The notes: generated by a model not told the origin, from the letters alone. 64,000 nucleotides of DNA from Typhlomys cinereus (GCA_023101885.1 JALPQD010000231.1:2738042-2802041); one strand, 5' to 3'. Positions 21,265-33,269 are shown, numbered from the stretch's first letter. Program-made: numbers and translations.

Positions 21265-22485
21265 CTACCAGAGATGATGGTAAAAGCCAGTTTTATCAAG
21301 CAAAAAACACACTACTAAAAAGTTTCCTGAATTCATCATCGGCAACCAAAATAGCCTTCAGAAGCGTAGGAGGGCACAATTTATTTAAACAAAAGGAACT
21401 TAGAAGATTTCTTAGCCTTAGAAAATGTCTTTCAATCTCTCTGATCAAAATACAAAGCTTCAGTTGCTTCCCTGCCCACGTTTCCTTTTTTAATCCTTGC
21501 ATCGGGAGCATCCCCACTCTGGGGGGGTCTATCCCTGACAACCCGCTCCATCATTGTCGGCAAAGCCAGACCACGCCGCGGCTCCCGTAGTACCAGCATC
21601 CCAAGGCTAAGTAGGTTGCTGGTGATTGCTTTCTGAAAATGAAAATGGTAGTTCTTGAATTCATCATGCTTTCCGTGTAGTTGAAGGTAACGTTCACTAG
21701 GTTCCTTAGATGGTGTTCCGCTACCAGCTGTGAGCCTGTGGATGACGTCATGGTCAGAGGCTTTGTTGTACAAATAAGCCCTTGGCTGAGACGACTTTTC
21801 TCCACTTGTCCTATTAATGCAGAGTGTGGCAGAAAATTACTTCTCCCCAGCAGAGAGCCTGACGGGGGTCCTTTGCCTGACACCAAGGGGCTTCCAGCCC
21901 TCACTCAGCCCCATGTTTATTTGCCAAAAATAACCACCAAGACCACCTGACTATGGCTAAGGAATCATCATTTTGGAAGCAACATTTCATAACTTACTTA
22001 GCACTTTCTTAAAAAGGGGGGATCTTATAAAATACATGTTGTCCCAGAAGCATGTTTTATTGCTAAAGAATATTCAAAAATGCTTCTCATTATCTGTCTC
22101 CCTGGAATCTCATCTCACTCTCTCTCTTTCCTTAATTGAGAAATTATTTTGCTTTCTTCTTTTTTGATAGAGTGGGATGCTTTCCTATGATGAGACACCA
22201 TTCACATGGGAGAGGTGACAGCTCCTGTTCCATTTAAACTGGCAGAGCTTAGCTGGGGGAGGGGCCTGAAATGACACACACAGACCTAAGGGAGCGGGGA
22301 CTGCCCGTGAGAGGCGGCGGGTGCCCAGGATGACTAATGTCATACTTCAGGCTCAGGACATCACAGCAGAGCTACAACAGCCTTGGGGAACTTCTTCTAT
22401 TTGAGGTGAATTTCTCTGCTTTGAAGAGGAGGGATTGTGCTATATGCAGTTGGATCTAGAATGTTCTCCAAAGGCTCTGTGCTAA
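21265..22485. other. Unassigned, mostly unique sequence
   Basis: Nothing recognised apart from a perfect CRE palindrome at 21743-21750. The segment 21600-22140 is AT-rich and free of repeat signatures. Confidence 0.4.
21743..21750. promoter_or_regulatory. CRE palindrome TGACGTCA
   Basis: Second perfect copy of this octamer in the window (the others are at 11327 and 23838). Function is not shown. Confidence 0.35.
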
Positions 22486-22489
22486 GAGC

Positions 22490-22760
22490 TTGGTCATCAG
22501 TTCAGAGCTACTGTGAGGTGGTGGAATCTTGAAGGCCTGGGACCTAGTGGTGGTATATGTCCTCTGAGGCACTGTGAAGCACAGTCTCTTCCCTTCTCTC
22601 TTTTATTTCCAGGCCACCAAGGGAGAGAGCAGCAGCCTTCCCTGCCATATACGCCCACCATGGAGGGCTTCTCTGCCTTAGACTCAAAAGCCGGGGAGGG
22701 GGGGCAACTAACCACGGACTGAAGCTTCGAGCTCAACAAGGCGTCACTAAATGCTTTTCC
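22490..22760 (+). mobile_element. MST-like MaLR LTR
   Basis: Ordered phrases cttgaaggcctgggacct, cagtctcttcccttctctct, tatttccaggccaccaaggg and accacggactgaagcttcg match the MST-type plan. No AATAAA is preserved and the 3' end is missing. Confidence 0.55.
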
Positions 22761-23055
22761 CCTGGTAAAGACTCGTACAGCATTTTCTTTCTTATTCATC
22801 TGATTAAATATTTGCCACAGAAGCAGACGCACATTAATAGTGATAATGAGGTCCAAAGAAGCTGAGCATCTCTCCGTTACAGCTGAGCTCAGATCAGGGA
22901 CTGTCCAAGTTGACTCCCTGCATAGACTTGAGCCTGCCACAGATTTGGAGGGAGTACTGCTCACTCCCGGGTACCACCCTTTAACTGACCGTCTTGATCA
23001 GTGATGCCGCAGGGGAGGAGTTTGCAATGTCACTGATACACTGAGCTCCAGAAAG

Positions 23056-23106
23056 AAGAGGGAAGAAGAGGAAGAAGGAGAGAGTGGGAGAGAGAGAGAG
23101 AGAGTG

Positions 23107-23142
<36 letters not shown>

Positions 23143-23143
23143 T
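23056..23143. repeat. GA-rich microsatellite
   Basis: AG runs with aagaagag and gtggag interruptions. Confidence 0.95.
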
Positions 23144-23149
23144 TTCTAA

Positions 23150-24065
23150 GACTTAAAATTCACGTGAGCTCTCATTAAAGCAGTGTTGGGAGGCCGCCTT
23201 ACTAGGACAGGGCCAGGTTTATGCTTTTTAAGTTACCCAACATCCTCGGAAGGCCTCTGAACTTTCTTTACAGCTCCAAACTGTCCGTGCTGCACTGTGG
23301 TGCTGTTGCAATCGATCTCAGCTGGGCTGTGGAATGAAGCCACCTCGAAGTAGCTGGACCACGATGGACCACGGATCTGAGCGACCCACTCCACTGTCAG
23401 CCAGCTGCCTGGAACCTGCGTCTGGGCTCATCTTTCAGCTGCACAATCCTGCCAAGCAGGCTTCTCATCTTCTGAAGTCTACTGAAACCACGGCTACACT
23501 CATTCAGGGGTCTCCTGTCCAGTGCAAAGAAAATGCCCAGGGGGCCGCTGAGTGCCATGTGCCCGAGGCAGAGGATGGGCAGGGCAGTACCACCGTCCTA
23601 CCAGCATTGCTGTCATACGTGTTCAGCGTTACGTGGGGAAGGAGTCTTCCCACAGACACTTTGGCGGCAGGAGAAGGACACAGACCTCCAGCTGGCGGAT
23701 CCCCGGTTTCTTTTCATGCTCGGAAGAGTCTGGGTCTCTGCAAAGCCATTCCAGGGGTCGCAGACTTGGGTGCGAAGTGCAGCTTACTGCAAGGAACCAG
23801 GAAGACCCTCCTGGAGCATCGAGCCCTTGCTGGGCAGTGACGTCAGCGTCTGAATGTGCCTGGGTCGTCAGACGCCACGTGGTCTGTGCCATGGAGCTCT
23901 ACATACCTGTGACCTAGATCTGCTACGGGAGAAGTGGGTAGGGCTTGATGTCCCCAGGACCCTCTTTAGCACGTTAGAGACGCTTTTGCTTTCCTTGAAC
24001 ACTAGCAGTGCTGCTGCTTGCATTTGTTTCTGTGGCTGTGGCTGTGAGCTAACTAATCCCTAGTA
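23150..24065. other. Unassigned GC-richer sequence
   Basis: Contains the 168-residue plus-strand frame 23334-23840 (start at ATG 23334), one of the longer frames of the window, but with no recognisable domain or motif. A CRE palindrome lies at 23838-23845. It may be an unrecognised LTR or simply chance frames in GC-rich DNA. Confidence 0.35.
23838..23845. promoter_or_regulatory. CRE palindrome TGACGTCA
   Basis: Third perfect CRE octamer in the window. Confidence 0.35.
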
Positions 24066-24069
24066 AAGA

Positions 24070-24340
24070 CGCCTCGCGGAAGGAAGGTTCATCGGGGCTC
24101 ACGGCTCCGTAGCGTCGGCTCCTCATCACTGGAAAAGTGTCAGGGGAAGGAGGCAGCCTGTCGCATTGCATCCAGGGTCAGTCGCAGAGCGAGGTGAACA
24201 CTCTGCTTCCTTTGTTCTTGTCTTTGGACACAGCCCAGGACCCCGGTCCGTGGGATGAGGTTGCCCACATTTGGCCTTGGTCTGTTCACATCAGTGAACC
24301 CAATCTACACATTCCTTCAAGTGCTCATAGATTTGCCTCC
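24070..24340 (-). mobile_element. MaLR-like LTR, antisense
   Basis: Antisense order: ggggctcacggctccg, then gcattgcatccagggtcag, caggaccccggtccgtggg and cccacatttggccttgg. Same family as the antisense copy at 27012-27745. Confidence 0.65.
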
Positions 24341-24842
24341 AAGACAAATGGCAAAGGCAACCTCCCGCACACAGCATCCCTCACCACCTGCACACAGCAC
24401 CCCCTCACCAGAGCCAAGTGTCATGTCAAATGCCCTTCCCCTCAAACTCCTTCTCAGGAAATCTGCCCGGTTCTGTCTTTGCAGTGGACCTGGGCTGCTG
24501 TGTGCCACGTGACGCTGCCCTGCTGAGCCCATGGGTCCCAGAAGGGCATGTCTCTCGGGGGCAGTCCACAGTCGCAAGGCCAGGGCTGTAAGATGCACTC
24601 ACCAGATGTTTATGTGATCTGAACAGCAAGACCCTCTGGAGATCGGAAGCTGGGGATGCCAGAAGAATGGAACCTGCACAGATATACTGAGGTGGTGGGG
24701 GGGGGGCATGAAGAGAAGAAGCCGTGGAAGAAAGAGGGACGTGGAGCAAGGAGGCAGAAGGACTCACTGCCCGAGGACGAGATGGAGCAACGAGGGCGTC
24801 TCCTCTCCTCTTGCAATGCACGCACACCGATGCTGCATCCAC
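24341..24842. other. Unassigned sequence
   Basis: Includes a G run at 24696-24706. Nothing else recognised. Confidence 0.35.
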
Positions 24843-25190
24843 AGTGGGGTTGGCGAGGTGGCAGTGGATAAAGTGCCTACCATGCAGGCATGAAGACTGG
24901 TGTTGGGATTCCCCAGGACCCATGTAAAAATGTCAGGTGACTTTTTTGATATGATAGCCAATTGTAATCCAGAGATAGGGGAATCCCACGGCTGGCTGGC
25001 TGGCAGATTAGCTAATCAGTAAGCGCTGGGTTTAGTTGAGAGACCCTTGCCTTCTTCATTAGATGAAGTCTGGAGCATTAAGGACGATACCTGACATCCC
25101 CTTCAGGCCTCTACATGCTAACATGCACACACACACACACACACATGCATGCACGCACGCACGCACGCACGCGCGTGCACACATACCGAG
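24843..25190 (+). mobile_element. B2/B3-type SINE with CACG-rich tail
   Basis: Head ggggttggcgaggtggcag, then the agattagctaatcagtaag region, and a CA/CACG tail at 25125-25183. Diverged. Confidence 0.6.
25125..25183. repeat. CA/CACG microsatellite
   Basis: Runs of CA then GCAC units. Confidence 0.9.
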
Positions 25191-25560
25191 AAGTACTTCA
25201 TAGATTTGGGTCTCGGAGACCAGCTACATGAGGATGTCGCTTTCCCCCACTGTGTGATTTTTGTTTGTTCTGTTCTTTGCAGGCAGAAACTGCTGAGCCT
25301 AGCAACCTCCAACACGGAGGGGCCAGTGCGGGCTTCCAGGTCGGTTGGGGGAAGTGGTAGCCTTTGCCCCAGAAGCCGACTGTTTGATCGCAGGCTTATT
25401 AGAGCTGGAAAATATCCCTTCTGAAATGACTCTACAGCAGTCTCCACATTTGGCTCATTTTCCTTCCCAGGGACACGTTTTAAGGAGCCAGAAGCCACGT
25501 GTCGCACCACAGAGCTCTGTGCTCTCTCATCCCATGGGTTACTGTGGAAATACTGTGAGG
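25191..25560. other. Unassigned sequence
   Basis: Nothing recognised. Confidence 0.35.
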
Positions 25561-25564
25561 TAGT

Positions 25565-25690
25565 AAGACATCATTTCTTACCAAGTGAGAAGACACAGAG
25601 AGATACAGGGACCCACAGAAAGTCACACAACACCAACATGTGGCAGGAGAGACTTGGCCCCGGGGCAGCAGTGCCTATCTAGGGAAGTAT
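25565..25690 (-). mobile_element. MIR-like relic, antisense
   Basis: Loose match to the antisense MIR core: aagtgagaagacacagagag, then gaaagtcacacaacacc. Strongly decayed. Confidence 0.45.
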
Positions 25691-25969
25691 GTCCCCCGCC
25701 GCCACAGAGCTGCCTCCAGTTTTACTTTATACCAGTATCTTGTCATGACCTAAAACTCCTAAAGGGTGGTGATCTTGACCCAAAGGTCCTTTTCCTTTGC
25801 AAAGAGCATCTTTAGGAGGCACAGGTGGAGGTTGGGAGGACGACTACACCTCCCTTTCCACTCTTCCCCGAAGGCTGCGCCAAGCTCAAACTGGATCCTT
25901 GTGTGCCGTTATATGGAAAAGCAGCTCATGATTCTTGGTGCAAACGGGAGTAGCCTGTCTATTACCCTT

Positions 25970-26130
25970 ATGCTCATTTATTTGAGATGTACTTACTGAG
26001 CACCTTCTGTATGCCAGATGCGATTCCATAGACCATAGGTAAACACGAGAGCCAAGATAGCCTGTGTGAAAAGGAGCTGTGTTTTAGGAGCCAACACACA
26101 GTTCAAAAGAAACATGAGGTAGATAGACGC
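25970..26130 (-). mobile_element. MIR/L2-type relic, antisense
   Basis: The phrase gtacttactgagcaccttct followed by gtatgccagatgc is the reverse of the 3' motif of old mammalian interspersed repeats. The exact family is uncertain. Confidence 0.5.
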
Positions 26131-27010
26131 GAAGGAAGACCGCAGGTGTGGTGGAGAAAGAGAGACAGGGAGGCTGGGCAGGCACTCGAGCGTGTGAGCG
26201 GGCGGCTTCCAGGAGCGGAAGAGGGTCAAGCACAAATCCCTGGACTGGGAGGAGCGTCGCTGTGTGCTGGAAGCAGGCTGGAGCTGTGTGCAAGAGGACT
26301 AGCGGCAGGACACCGCTAGAAGCGCCTTCTGAAGGCTCCTGCAGTCAGAGTGGGGACTTAGATCGCACTTTTCATTGCAGGATGACGACATGACATCATT
26401 TGGTGTGTGCTACAGAGGGTCGCACTCAGGAAACCCGAGCAGCACTGCAGAACACAAGGGTGGACGCGAGGGGAAGGGAGAGGTGACAAGCAACACTGCG
26501 GACCCAGGCAAGAGCCGGCAATGCCACGACACGCTGATTCTTCTGTGTCCTTGACTCCACGCCTTTCACCAGTTACTACCACTTCCGTTTCTTCGGGGCA
26601 GATCTCCTCCATTCACGACCTTTGATTCTACTCTCCCCCCTTCTTAGACTCTTATCTAATCCATGTTCATGACCACTGCCCTCCCAAAGCACCACGTGCC
26701 AGACACCCACATCGCCCTTTCTACTCTTCCCTGAAGGCCGCGCCAAACTCAAACCACGACCCTTGAGTTCTGAGGCCGCATCCCACTCCTCGGCCAAAGT
26801 GAGCAGGCGCAGTTGTGTGTGCTGCGTCCACACAGGGCTGCTGAGGGGGAATCCAGGGACGGTACCCACACAATGTGGGTGAAGTTGCAGGTGGGAAGGA
26901 AGCCACCTCCTGAGAGAGGGGCCTTTCCACTCTGCTCTTGACTAGCAATAGTGATTTTAGTACCAACCGCTGACTTGGTTTTCCATTCTGTCATCCATAA
27001 CATACCACAG
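26131..27010. other. Unassigned sequence
   Basis: Nothing recognised. Frames are short. Confidence 0.35.
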
Positions 27011-27011
27011 G

Positions 27012-27177
27012 AGTTACTTTGCTGCACTAAATACCCTGATAGAAGGAAGTTTATGTGGGTTCATAGTTTGAGAGACAGCCCATCATGGCATGAAGTCCTG
27101 TCAGTAGGAGCCTGGAGCAGCTGGTCACATTGAATGTACAGTCATGACGAAGGCATGTCCTGTCCATACTCAGCCAT
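27012..27177 (-). mobile_element. Antisense MaLR LTR, left part, split by insertion
   Basis: Order gttcatagtttgagagac, cccatcatggcatgaagtc, ctggtcacattgaatgtac matches the antisense MaLR pattern and continues after 27603, so the insert at 27178-27597 split this older element. Confidence 0.7.
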
Positions 27178-27597
27178 TCTTGCAGTTAGCCTGCATGGTT
27201 ACTGATAAATCACCATCAAGTGTCCTAAGGGAAAATGGGGTTTATTTTCTTATAATAGTCTGATTACAGTTCGTAGTCCAGCTTGATGGGAGAGCACGCA
27301 CCAACACCAGGGCCGAGGGAACTGGCCACACCATCACTGCATAATGGCTGAGAGAGGGATGATCCTTATTTGCCAGAGCAGTATGTCTGGCCAAGTGTAC
27401 ACAAGGATGCCGACTCTCTCAACCGGCACTCTGTATTTTATTCCAGGGCTTAATCCTACCCCCCATGGGCTGGACCTTCCCCATTAGCTAGACAATCTCA
27501 TGCAGGTTTGCTCTGGGCTTAACTCAACCACTAATTCTCTACAAATGTTCCTATAGTCAAACCCTCAACTATCAAGTTGACATCTGTGCCTATGACA
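27178..27597 (-). mobile_element. ~420-bp MaLR-like LTR, copy 1, nested in an older MaLR
   Basis: Opens on the plus strand at 27178-27188 (its 3' end, reversed) and closes with tatgaca at 27591-27597. GCCAT lies on both sides (27173-27177 and 27598-27602), a perfect 5-bp target duplication of the size used by ERVL/MaLR elements. Closely similar to 27776-28199 and 59965-60388. On its own sense strand it carries an AATAAA-type signal near the 3' end. Confidence 0.85.
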
Positions 27598-27602
27598 GCC
27601 AT

Positions 27603-27770
27603 CTTTCCCTTCTTCTTACAGTTTAGGAGCCAGGCCCAGGGAACAGGACAGCATGCTTTTAGGGTGGGTCTTCCCACCTAATTAACACAGTCAAGAGAAT
27701 CCCTCACCATTATGCCTAGAAACTTGTCTGCAAGGGGAGCTTACACCCTCTCAAACCAGTAGTACTGATC
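27603..27770 (-). mobile_element. Antisense MaLR LTR, right part
   Basis: Continues the interrupted element with ggagccaggcccagggaac, agggtgggtcttcccacct and accattatgcctagaaac. The last 50 bases are less certain. Confidence 0.65.
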
Positions 27771-27775
27771 GCCAT

Positions 27776-28199
27776 TGTTGCAATCCGCCTGCACGGCTGC
27801 TGATAAATGACCATCGAACAGCTTAAGGGAACAAGGGTTTATTCTCTTACAATTCCTGGTTACAGTTCTCAGTTCAGCTTGACAGGAACGCACGCACCAA
27901 CACCAGGGCCAAGGGAACTGGCCACACCATCACTGCATAATGGCTGAGAGAGGGACACAATCCTTACTTGCTAGACCAGCATGTCTGGCCAAGTGAACAG
28001 AAGGATGCCCACTCTCTCAACCAGCTCTCTGTGATTTATCCAGGGCCTCATCCCACCCACCATGGGCTGGGTCTTCCCCAGCAGCCAGACAATCTCCTTC
28101 AGGTTTGCTCTGGGCTTAACTCAACCATCAACTTTCCACACCTGTGCCCAGAGCTCAAACCCTCAACAGTCAAGTTGACACTTGTGCCTAACTATGACA
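27776..28199 (-). mobile_element. ~420-bp MaLR-like LTR, copy 2
   Basis: Same family and orientation as copy 1, close to 85% similar by eye. The left flank is again GCCAT (27771-27775); on the right accgcat follows rather than an exact duplicate. This suggests either decay or an event other than simple insertion. Confidence 0.8.
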
Positions 28200-28209
28200 A
28201 CCGCATCCC

Positions 28210-29390
28210 TGTATCTAGCTTCCAGGGCTCCTTGGCATCTAGTCGTCTCCCCATTCACTGGTTGAACCCCTGGAGACTTCTGCTGTTTCCCTATCTGCTC
28301 CGGGAGGTGGTGATGCACTAGGGACAGCATTCTGCGCTCTCCTTCTCCGGTATCTACACTTAGGTCCACAGGCTGTCTTGCGGCCGGTTTGCATTTACGC
28401 GGTCTTCACGCCCACCTCTCTCAAACGTCCATCTCCAGGCCCGACTCCTGCTGAACAGGTTCTTACATCTGACACAGCCCTCAGCACCATCCACCCTCAG
28501 GACCCCTCCGAAAGCACCCCTCGGATGCTTGCGGGCCACCTCAGGTGTCCCCTGACGTGAACTGAATCTTAACCTCCAGCCTCTTGTGTCTCACCCATTG
28601 CTTCCTATTCAGCGGCTCCCCCCTCGCAGCTGCTCGACCTAATCTCCCGGGGGTCCCCCTCACGCCGCTGGATGGACCTCATCCTTTCTAGTACTGCATG
28701 TGCCTGGGCGGCGTCACCTTCGAATTCTACCCTCAAATGGTTCTCCATGTCCATACGGGGCCCGGCCACCATCACCACAGCTTCTGTCACTCATCATCTC
28801 CATCTGGTCTCTCTGTGCCTGAATTTCACATCCGGACTCTGTCCTTGACCTTTCGTACAGGCTGGTCCTGTGAGAATAGCGTCAGATCATACCTCTCCTC
28901 TGTGCAGAACATTCCGGGGCTCCCAGTGTCCTTCAAACCAAACAGCAAATCTCATCACAGGGTCCCTCCCTGACTTGCCCACGTGTGACTCTGGCCTCTT
29001 CCTGCTTTGGCCTCCCTCCATTCCCTGCTGCCATACTGGTCCTCACTGGACAGTGACCTTCTGGCTTCAGGTGAGTTCTCTGCCAGAAACACACCGAGTG
29101 AGCTAGAGCCCTCTCTCTTCCAAGTCATTGCAAGATCACGTCTTAAAACTATCGCCCCATCCTCTGTCCCCTGTGGGGCTCTGTGCCCTCAACCCAGCGT
29201 TACCCTCTATCATGGTGCGATCACCTCTGCATATTTTATTGTGCTTATTCTAGCTATCTTCTCCCCTTTCTACATCTGAAACTTCTTGAAGGCAAAAATT
29301 TTTCCTGCTCCATGACAGACTGAAAGGATGGAGAATAAAATCTGGCACCAGTAATTATTCAAAAAGTACTCCCTTAAATGGATGAAAGAT
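28210..29390 (+). mobile_element. L2-type LINE 3' region
   Basis: The C/T-rich stretch includes gtcagatcatacctctcctc and ttccggggctcccagtgtcc, then a terminal acttcttgaaggcaaaaat typical of an L2 3' end. Diverged and stop-rich. Confidence 0.6.
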
Positions 29391-29639
29391 TGAGACCATG
29401 TGTCTCTATGCTGACATGTCTCTAAAAACTCAATGTCAACCACTCATCTAAACCTGCCCTGTAAGAGTATTTATTGACATAGAAGCAAGTCATGATCTGT
29501 GGCTAAAGGTCCCGGTGATCAGGATTAAGGAAAGTGGGTAAAACACAATCTGGTATTCATTTAAACAATGTCTACATCGGCAGATAGAAAAAGAAGGAAA
29601 ATATTTGCTCAGTGTTGCAGCTAGTCTTTGTGTTGTTGA

Positions 29640-30000
29640 GTGACAAGGGGTAGATTCTTGCTTGTGATTCTTGGCTGCGTTTCATCAATGTGGCAGGAGA
29701 GTCTTACCAACATCAAGAGTGGGGGGAACCAGCTACAGGATATGGACGGGGACTGCTGAGAGAGGGACCTGTTTTCTGGTTTATTTGCATGCCGGCATAC
29801 CTGAGTGACACATACTAAGCTGGCTCTCTGCATCTTATTTACCAGTCTAGGAAACACCCCTGGCCACTATGGGCCGGGTCTTCTTGCATCAACTAGCTAT
29901 ATCCCACTAGCTTGCTAAAGGCCTACCTTAAGTAAATAACTCTCTACACATGCATCCAAAGGCTTAGTCTTCAATTGTCAGGTTGTCATCTGTAATCGAT
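29640..30000 (-). mobile_element. MaLR-like LTR, antisense, diverged
   Basis: Shares order with copy 1/2: gaaccagctacaggatatgg, actgctgagagagggacc, ccactatgggccgggtctt, tcaattgtcaggttgtcatc. Older and more mutated than the 420-bp copies. Confidence 0.6.
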
Positions 30001-31499
30001 TGGCACATTCAGCCAATACTTTTCTCTGAGATAAGTTGTTTCTGTTTTCTCCCTCTTGATTACTTTTTTGCATCTTAGAATAACCATGTATTAACTTCAT
30101 AATGTGGTAATTATGCTGGTTGCTTTTATCTTCTCGTGCATGTGGAGTGGTCTGTGTTTGTGCAGCACATTTTCAGGAGATGTGAATCTGCATGCAAGAG
30201 GCTACACATGGAGTTCTCCATCGAGTCCACCAACTCTGCTCGTCCATTCAAGCTAGTGACATTAAGCAGCCACCCACCCCTTGGCGAGCAAGGACAGGCA
30301 CAAGAATAAGGGTGGGCATGTTCCGTGGTGTCACTTGTCTCTGTGTCTCAGGAGTTTAATTGTGATTACTAAGAACCTAGGAGAGCCTAGAGCATGAGCA
30401 GAGCAATGCATAGAAAGCCCCAGTATAATTCCTCGTTTGCATTAGCTCCACCGAACATGCTTTCCCGAGCATAGAAGTCCGCAGTCACTGCCATGACCTG
30501 TGGACTATGCGCATGTTGATGAGCAAACTTCACCTGGAGTTTGTTCCCTGGTGGGATTTCTCTAACATGCTATTTGAAGATGCCTCTGCTTGAATTTTTT
30601 AAAACCTCCATCCGCAGAGAGAGGCTCTTCTGGCTGGGAAGCTCTCAGCCTTTGCGTGGGACAGATGTTTCTTACAGTTCAGGTTGTTTCCCCCACAGTG
30701 GCTTTGTGCTGGGTTCCATCGATAAGATAAGGAAGTTAATTAGCTCTTTTCATGGCCACGGGATCATTTTATAAAGTAGTAAATTAAGAGCTTTGGGAGG
30801 AGGCCCCTCATCCAGCCTGTCCCGTCCACGTCTCTGTCTCTTTCTAGGCTCCTGAAGTGTCTTTTCTGGTTGGCTCAGCGATGGGGATAGTTACTGCTGC
30901 AAAGATGGTGACCCCGCCCTGTTGAACATCTCAAACGCCTTTGCTTTGCCAGCACATAACCAACAGGGGGCGATAGATGGGCATGAGGGGTCTCGGTGGC
31001 TGAGAAATACTTGAAGCCAGGCTCACACTGCACTTTTTCTAGAAGCTTCACCCATCTGACAAACCGCTTGAGCAATCCAATGAAAGTCGGTAGCCCTTCC
31101 CCAGGGCTTCTTCAGTTCCACATGCAGCTCACGTTGCCACATGTAATTTAGTTCCCCGGCTCCACTCCAGCTAGTGGCCTTTGCACTGTGCTCATTTCGC
31201 CCACGCTGCTCTCCAGAGCCTCTGCCTGTCCAGTTTCTTTGGCCTGGGCGTGCACGAGGGCGTTCTCTGAACAGGTGGTTATTTTCTCTGCACCAAACTG
31301 AGATCTCTGTTGTGTGCCTTTTCATACTTGCCCAGGGAAGAAAAGCTAGGAGGCAAATCAGCTGACGTGCCGCCCGAGGTGACCCATGAAACACAAGATT
31401 TCCTTGGGGTGCTGCTGTAGCTACTATTTTTGGCTAGAGGAGATATTCTTCCTGGTATCGGATAATGGTGATTTGGTTGGATTAGGTAGCTACACAGGA
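30001..31499. other. Unassigned, mostly unique sequence
   Basis: No repeat or exon recognised. The segment 30700-30790 (aagttaattagctctttt) is AT-rich and lacks repeat signatures. Confidence 0.4.
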
Positions 31500-31740
31500 A
31501 GCGGTGCAAATCTGATCACCATTAGGCTTTGATCGGCAGATTGTGTTCATATGTCTGTATGTTCATTTCACGCAGTCAAGGTCAAAGAGGGCTTCATCTG
31601 GGAGATGCAAGACAGGCGACAAAATATTATGCATGCTGGCAACAAGTGCCGTGATTGATTTCGGTTAGGGAATTAATTTGTCAAGACTTGCAGCTTCAGG
31701 ACTGCGGCTATGAATTATAGCTACAGTCAGGCAGGAAGAC
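31500..31740. other. AT-rich unique block, conserved-element candidate
   Basis: Contains ggaattaatttgtcaagac, atgaattatagctacag and tattatgcatgctgg. No repeat signature. Proposed from composition and motif content only. Confidence 0.3.
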
Positions 31741-31799
31741 ACCATGGGGGGGGGTGCTAAGTTATCTCCAGCTCTCTGCCTAAGGCAGCGCTCTGTCAA

Positions 31800-31862
31800 G
31801 TGCTGCTGCTGCCTGCTGCTGCTGCTGCTGCTGCTGCTCCTGCTGCTGCTCCTGCTGCTGTT
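31800..31862. repeat. CTG trinucleotide tract
   Basis: About 20 CTG units with CTC and CTGC interruptions. The Leu/Cys frame running through it (31744-32013) has no domain beyond the repeat. Confidence 0.95.
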
Positions 31863-32665
31863 GACGCCCCGGAGGAAGGGCAGCATAGAACTGCAGCTAA
31901 AGGTTGTAGTTCTTAAGAGTGGGAAAAAAACACCCCCAATTGTAGATAACCAAGACACCACCTGTGAGTTCTGCTGGCTAGCCATGTCTTCCAAAGTCCC
32001 GACATGGTTATAACATTTCTGCCCATGAGCTCTCCAAAGTAGTGAATATAAACTAATGCCAAAAATATTTTTTCTGGGAAATCAAATTTTTCTCCCCAGA
32101 TTTAATTCATGAGTTGCTCTTCTTTAAAGTATGAAAAGTGGCAGTTCAAAACAAGTGAATCTGATTTCAGAAGAAGTTCTGTTGGTCCCGCCCTATATGC
32201 ACAGATAATTAGTACTACATGTGCATGCTTGATGAAACATGTTCTTGAATCATAAGAGTAGAAGTTCATGTATTTCCTTGCTGAATTTCCACCAAGATAG
32301 CGACTACTTGCCACACTCTGCTGAGGTCTCTTTGTGTACTATCTCCAGGACATCTGTCAGCTCTGGTTTCATGGCATCTCAAATTGTACTGTAAACATTA
32401 ATAAGGCAAAGCTAAGAGAGGGTTAGTTGCCTGAGGTCTCCGAGAGCTTTCTTACCCAGTTCTGACTTCAAACTGCTTGTAAATCCTTAGCACCTGCTTG
32501 TTAACAGGCTACTTTCTTCACATCTTTTGGCTCACCTTGCACCCCATGTGACCCCCCTCCAGCCTGGGGTTGGCAGCCACCTTACTCTCTTTACTTGAAC
32601 TGGAAGAAGATATCACCCTGGCCGCAAGGCAGTTTGTCTCAACTGTGTTATCTGCACTTATAGTT
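31863..32665. other. Unassigned sequence
   Basis: Mixed composition; nothing recognised. Confidence 0.35.
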
Positions 32666-32669
32666 TAAA

Positions 32670-32825
32670 ACAAAGCAGGGACTGGGACAACGGTGTAGTG
32701 GTAAAGTGCTTTTTGAATAAGCACAGGGGTCTGAATTCCATCCCTAGTGTCACATGGGAAGTTGGGGTCACATGGGAAGCATGCACACACATGGGTGCTC
32801 ATAAAAGAATACATATGTACTGAAA
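32670..32825 (+). mobile_element. Diverged tRNA-derived SINE fragment
   Basis: Head-like phrase actgggacaacggtgtagtg, then a B-box-like region ctgaattccatccctag, and a CACA tail. The body is short, so the family is uncertain. Confidence 0.5.
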
Positions 32826-33269
32826 GTGCACTTTAAATTCATAGTGAAATTAATTCTCTGCTATACTGATGATGCCTGGCAAAACTTCTACCAATGACCT
32901 GCACCATTTAGAGGTCGAGTTCTTAAAGCTCTACCAACATTCTAGCAGCACGGCAGTGTCGTAGTGTAATGCAGTGAAGGAAGAGATTGCATGTCACAGA
33001 CTAGATAAAAACATGCAACTTTCCAGCACGTGACCCGTATGTTGACAGGGAAGGCGTTGTGACAGTGGAGATCACCTCACGATCACTCCGAACCCTAAAA
33101 CTAAGGGTAGGGCAGGGAAGGAAAAAATAGAATTCCCACTGCAACATCTCAAGGTAACCTCCGATTGCCTCTGAAGTTTCTCCCCCTGTCACTGGCTAAG
33201 TGCATCTGTGCACTTAGGTGATTCCTTACTCCACTGTTGAGAAGTGCAGGTCTCTGTTTCCATTTTTTA

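Noticed and set aside
23334..23840. 168-residue plus-strand frame in GC-rich DNA
   Set aside because: No domain or motif; overlapping frames of 106 and 121 residues exist in the other plus frames, typical of stop-poor GC-rich DNA.
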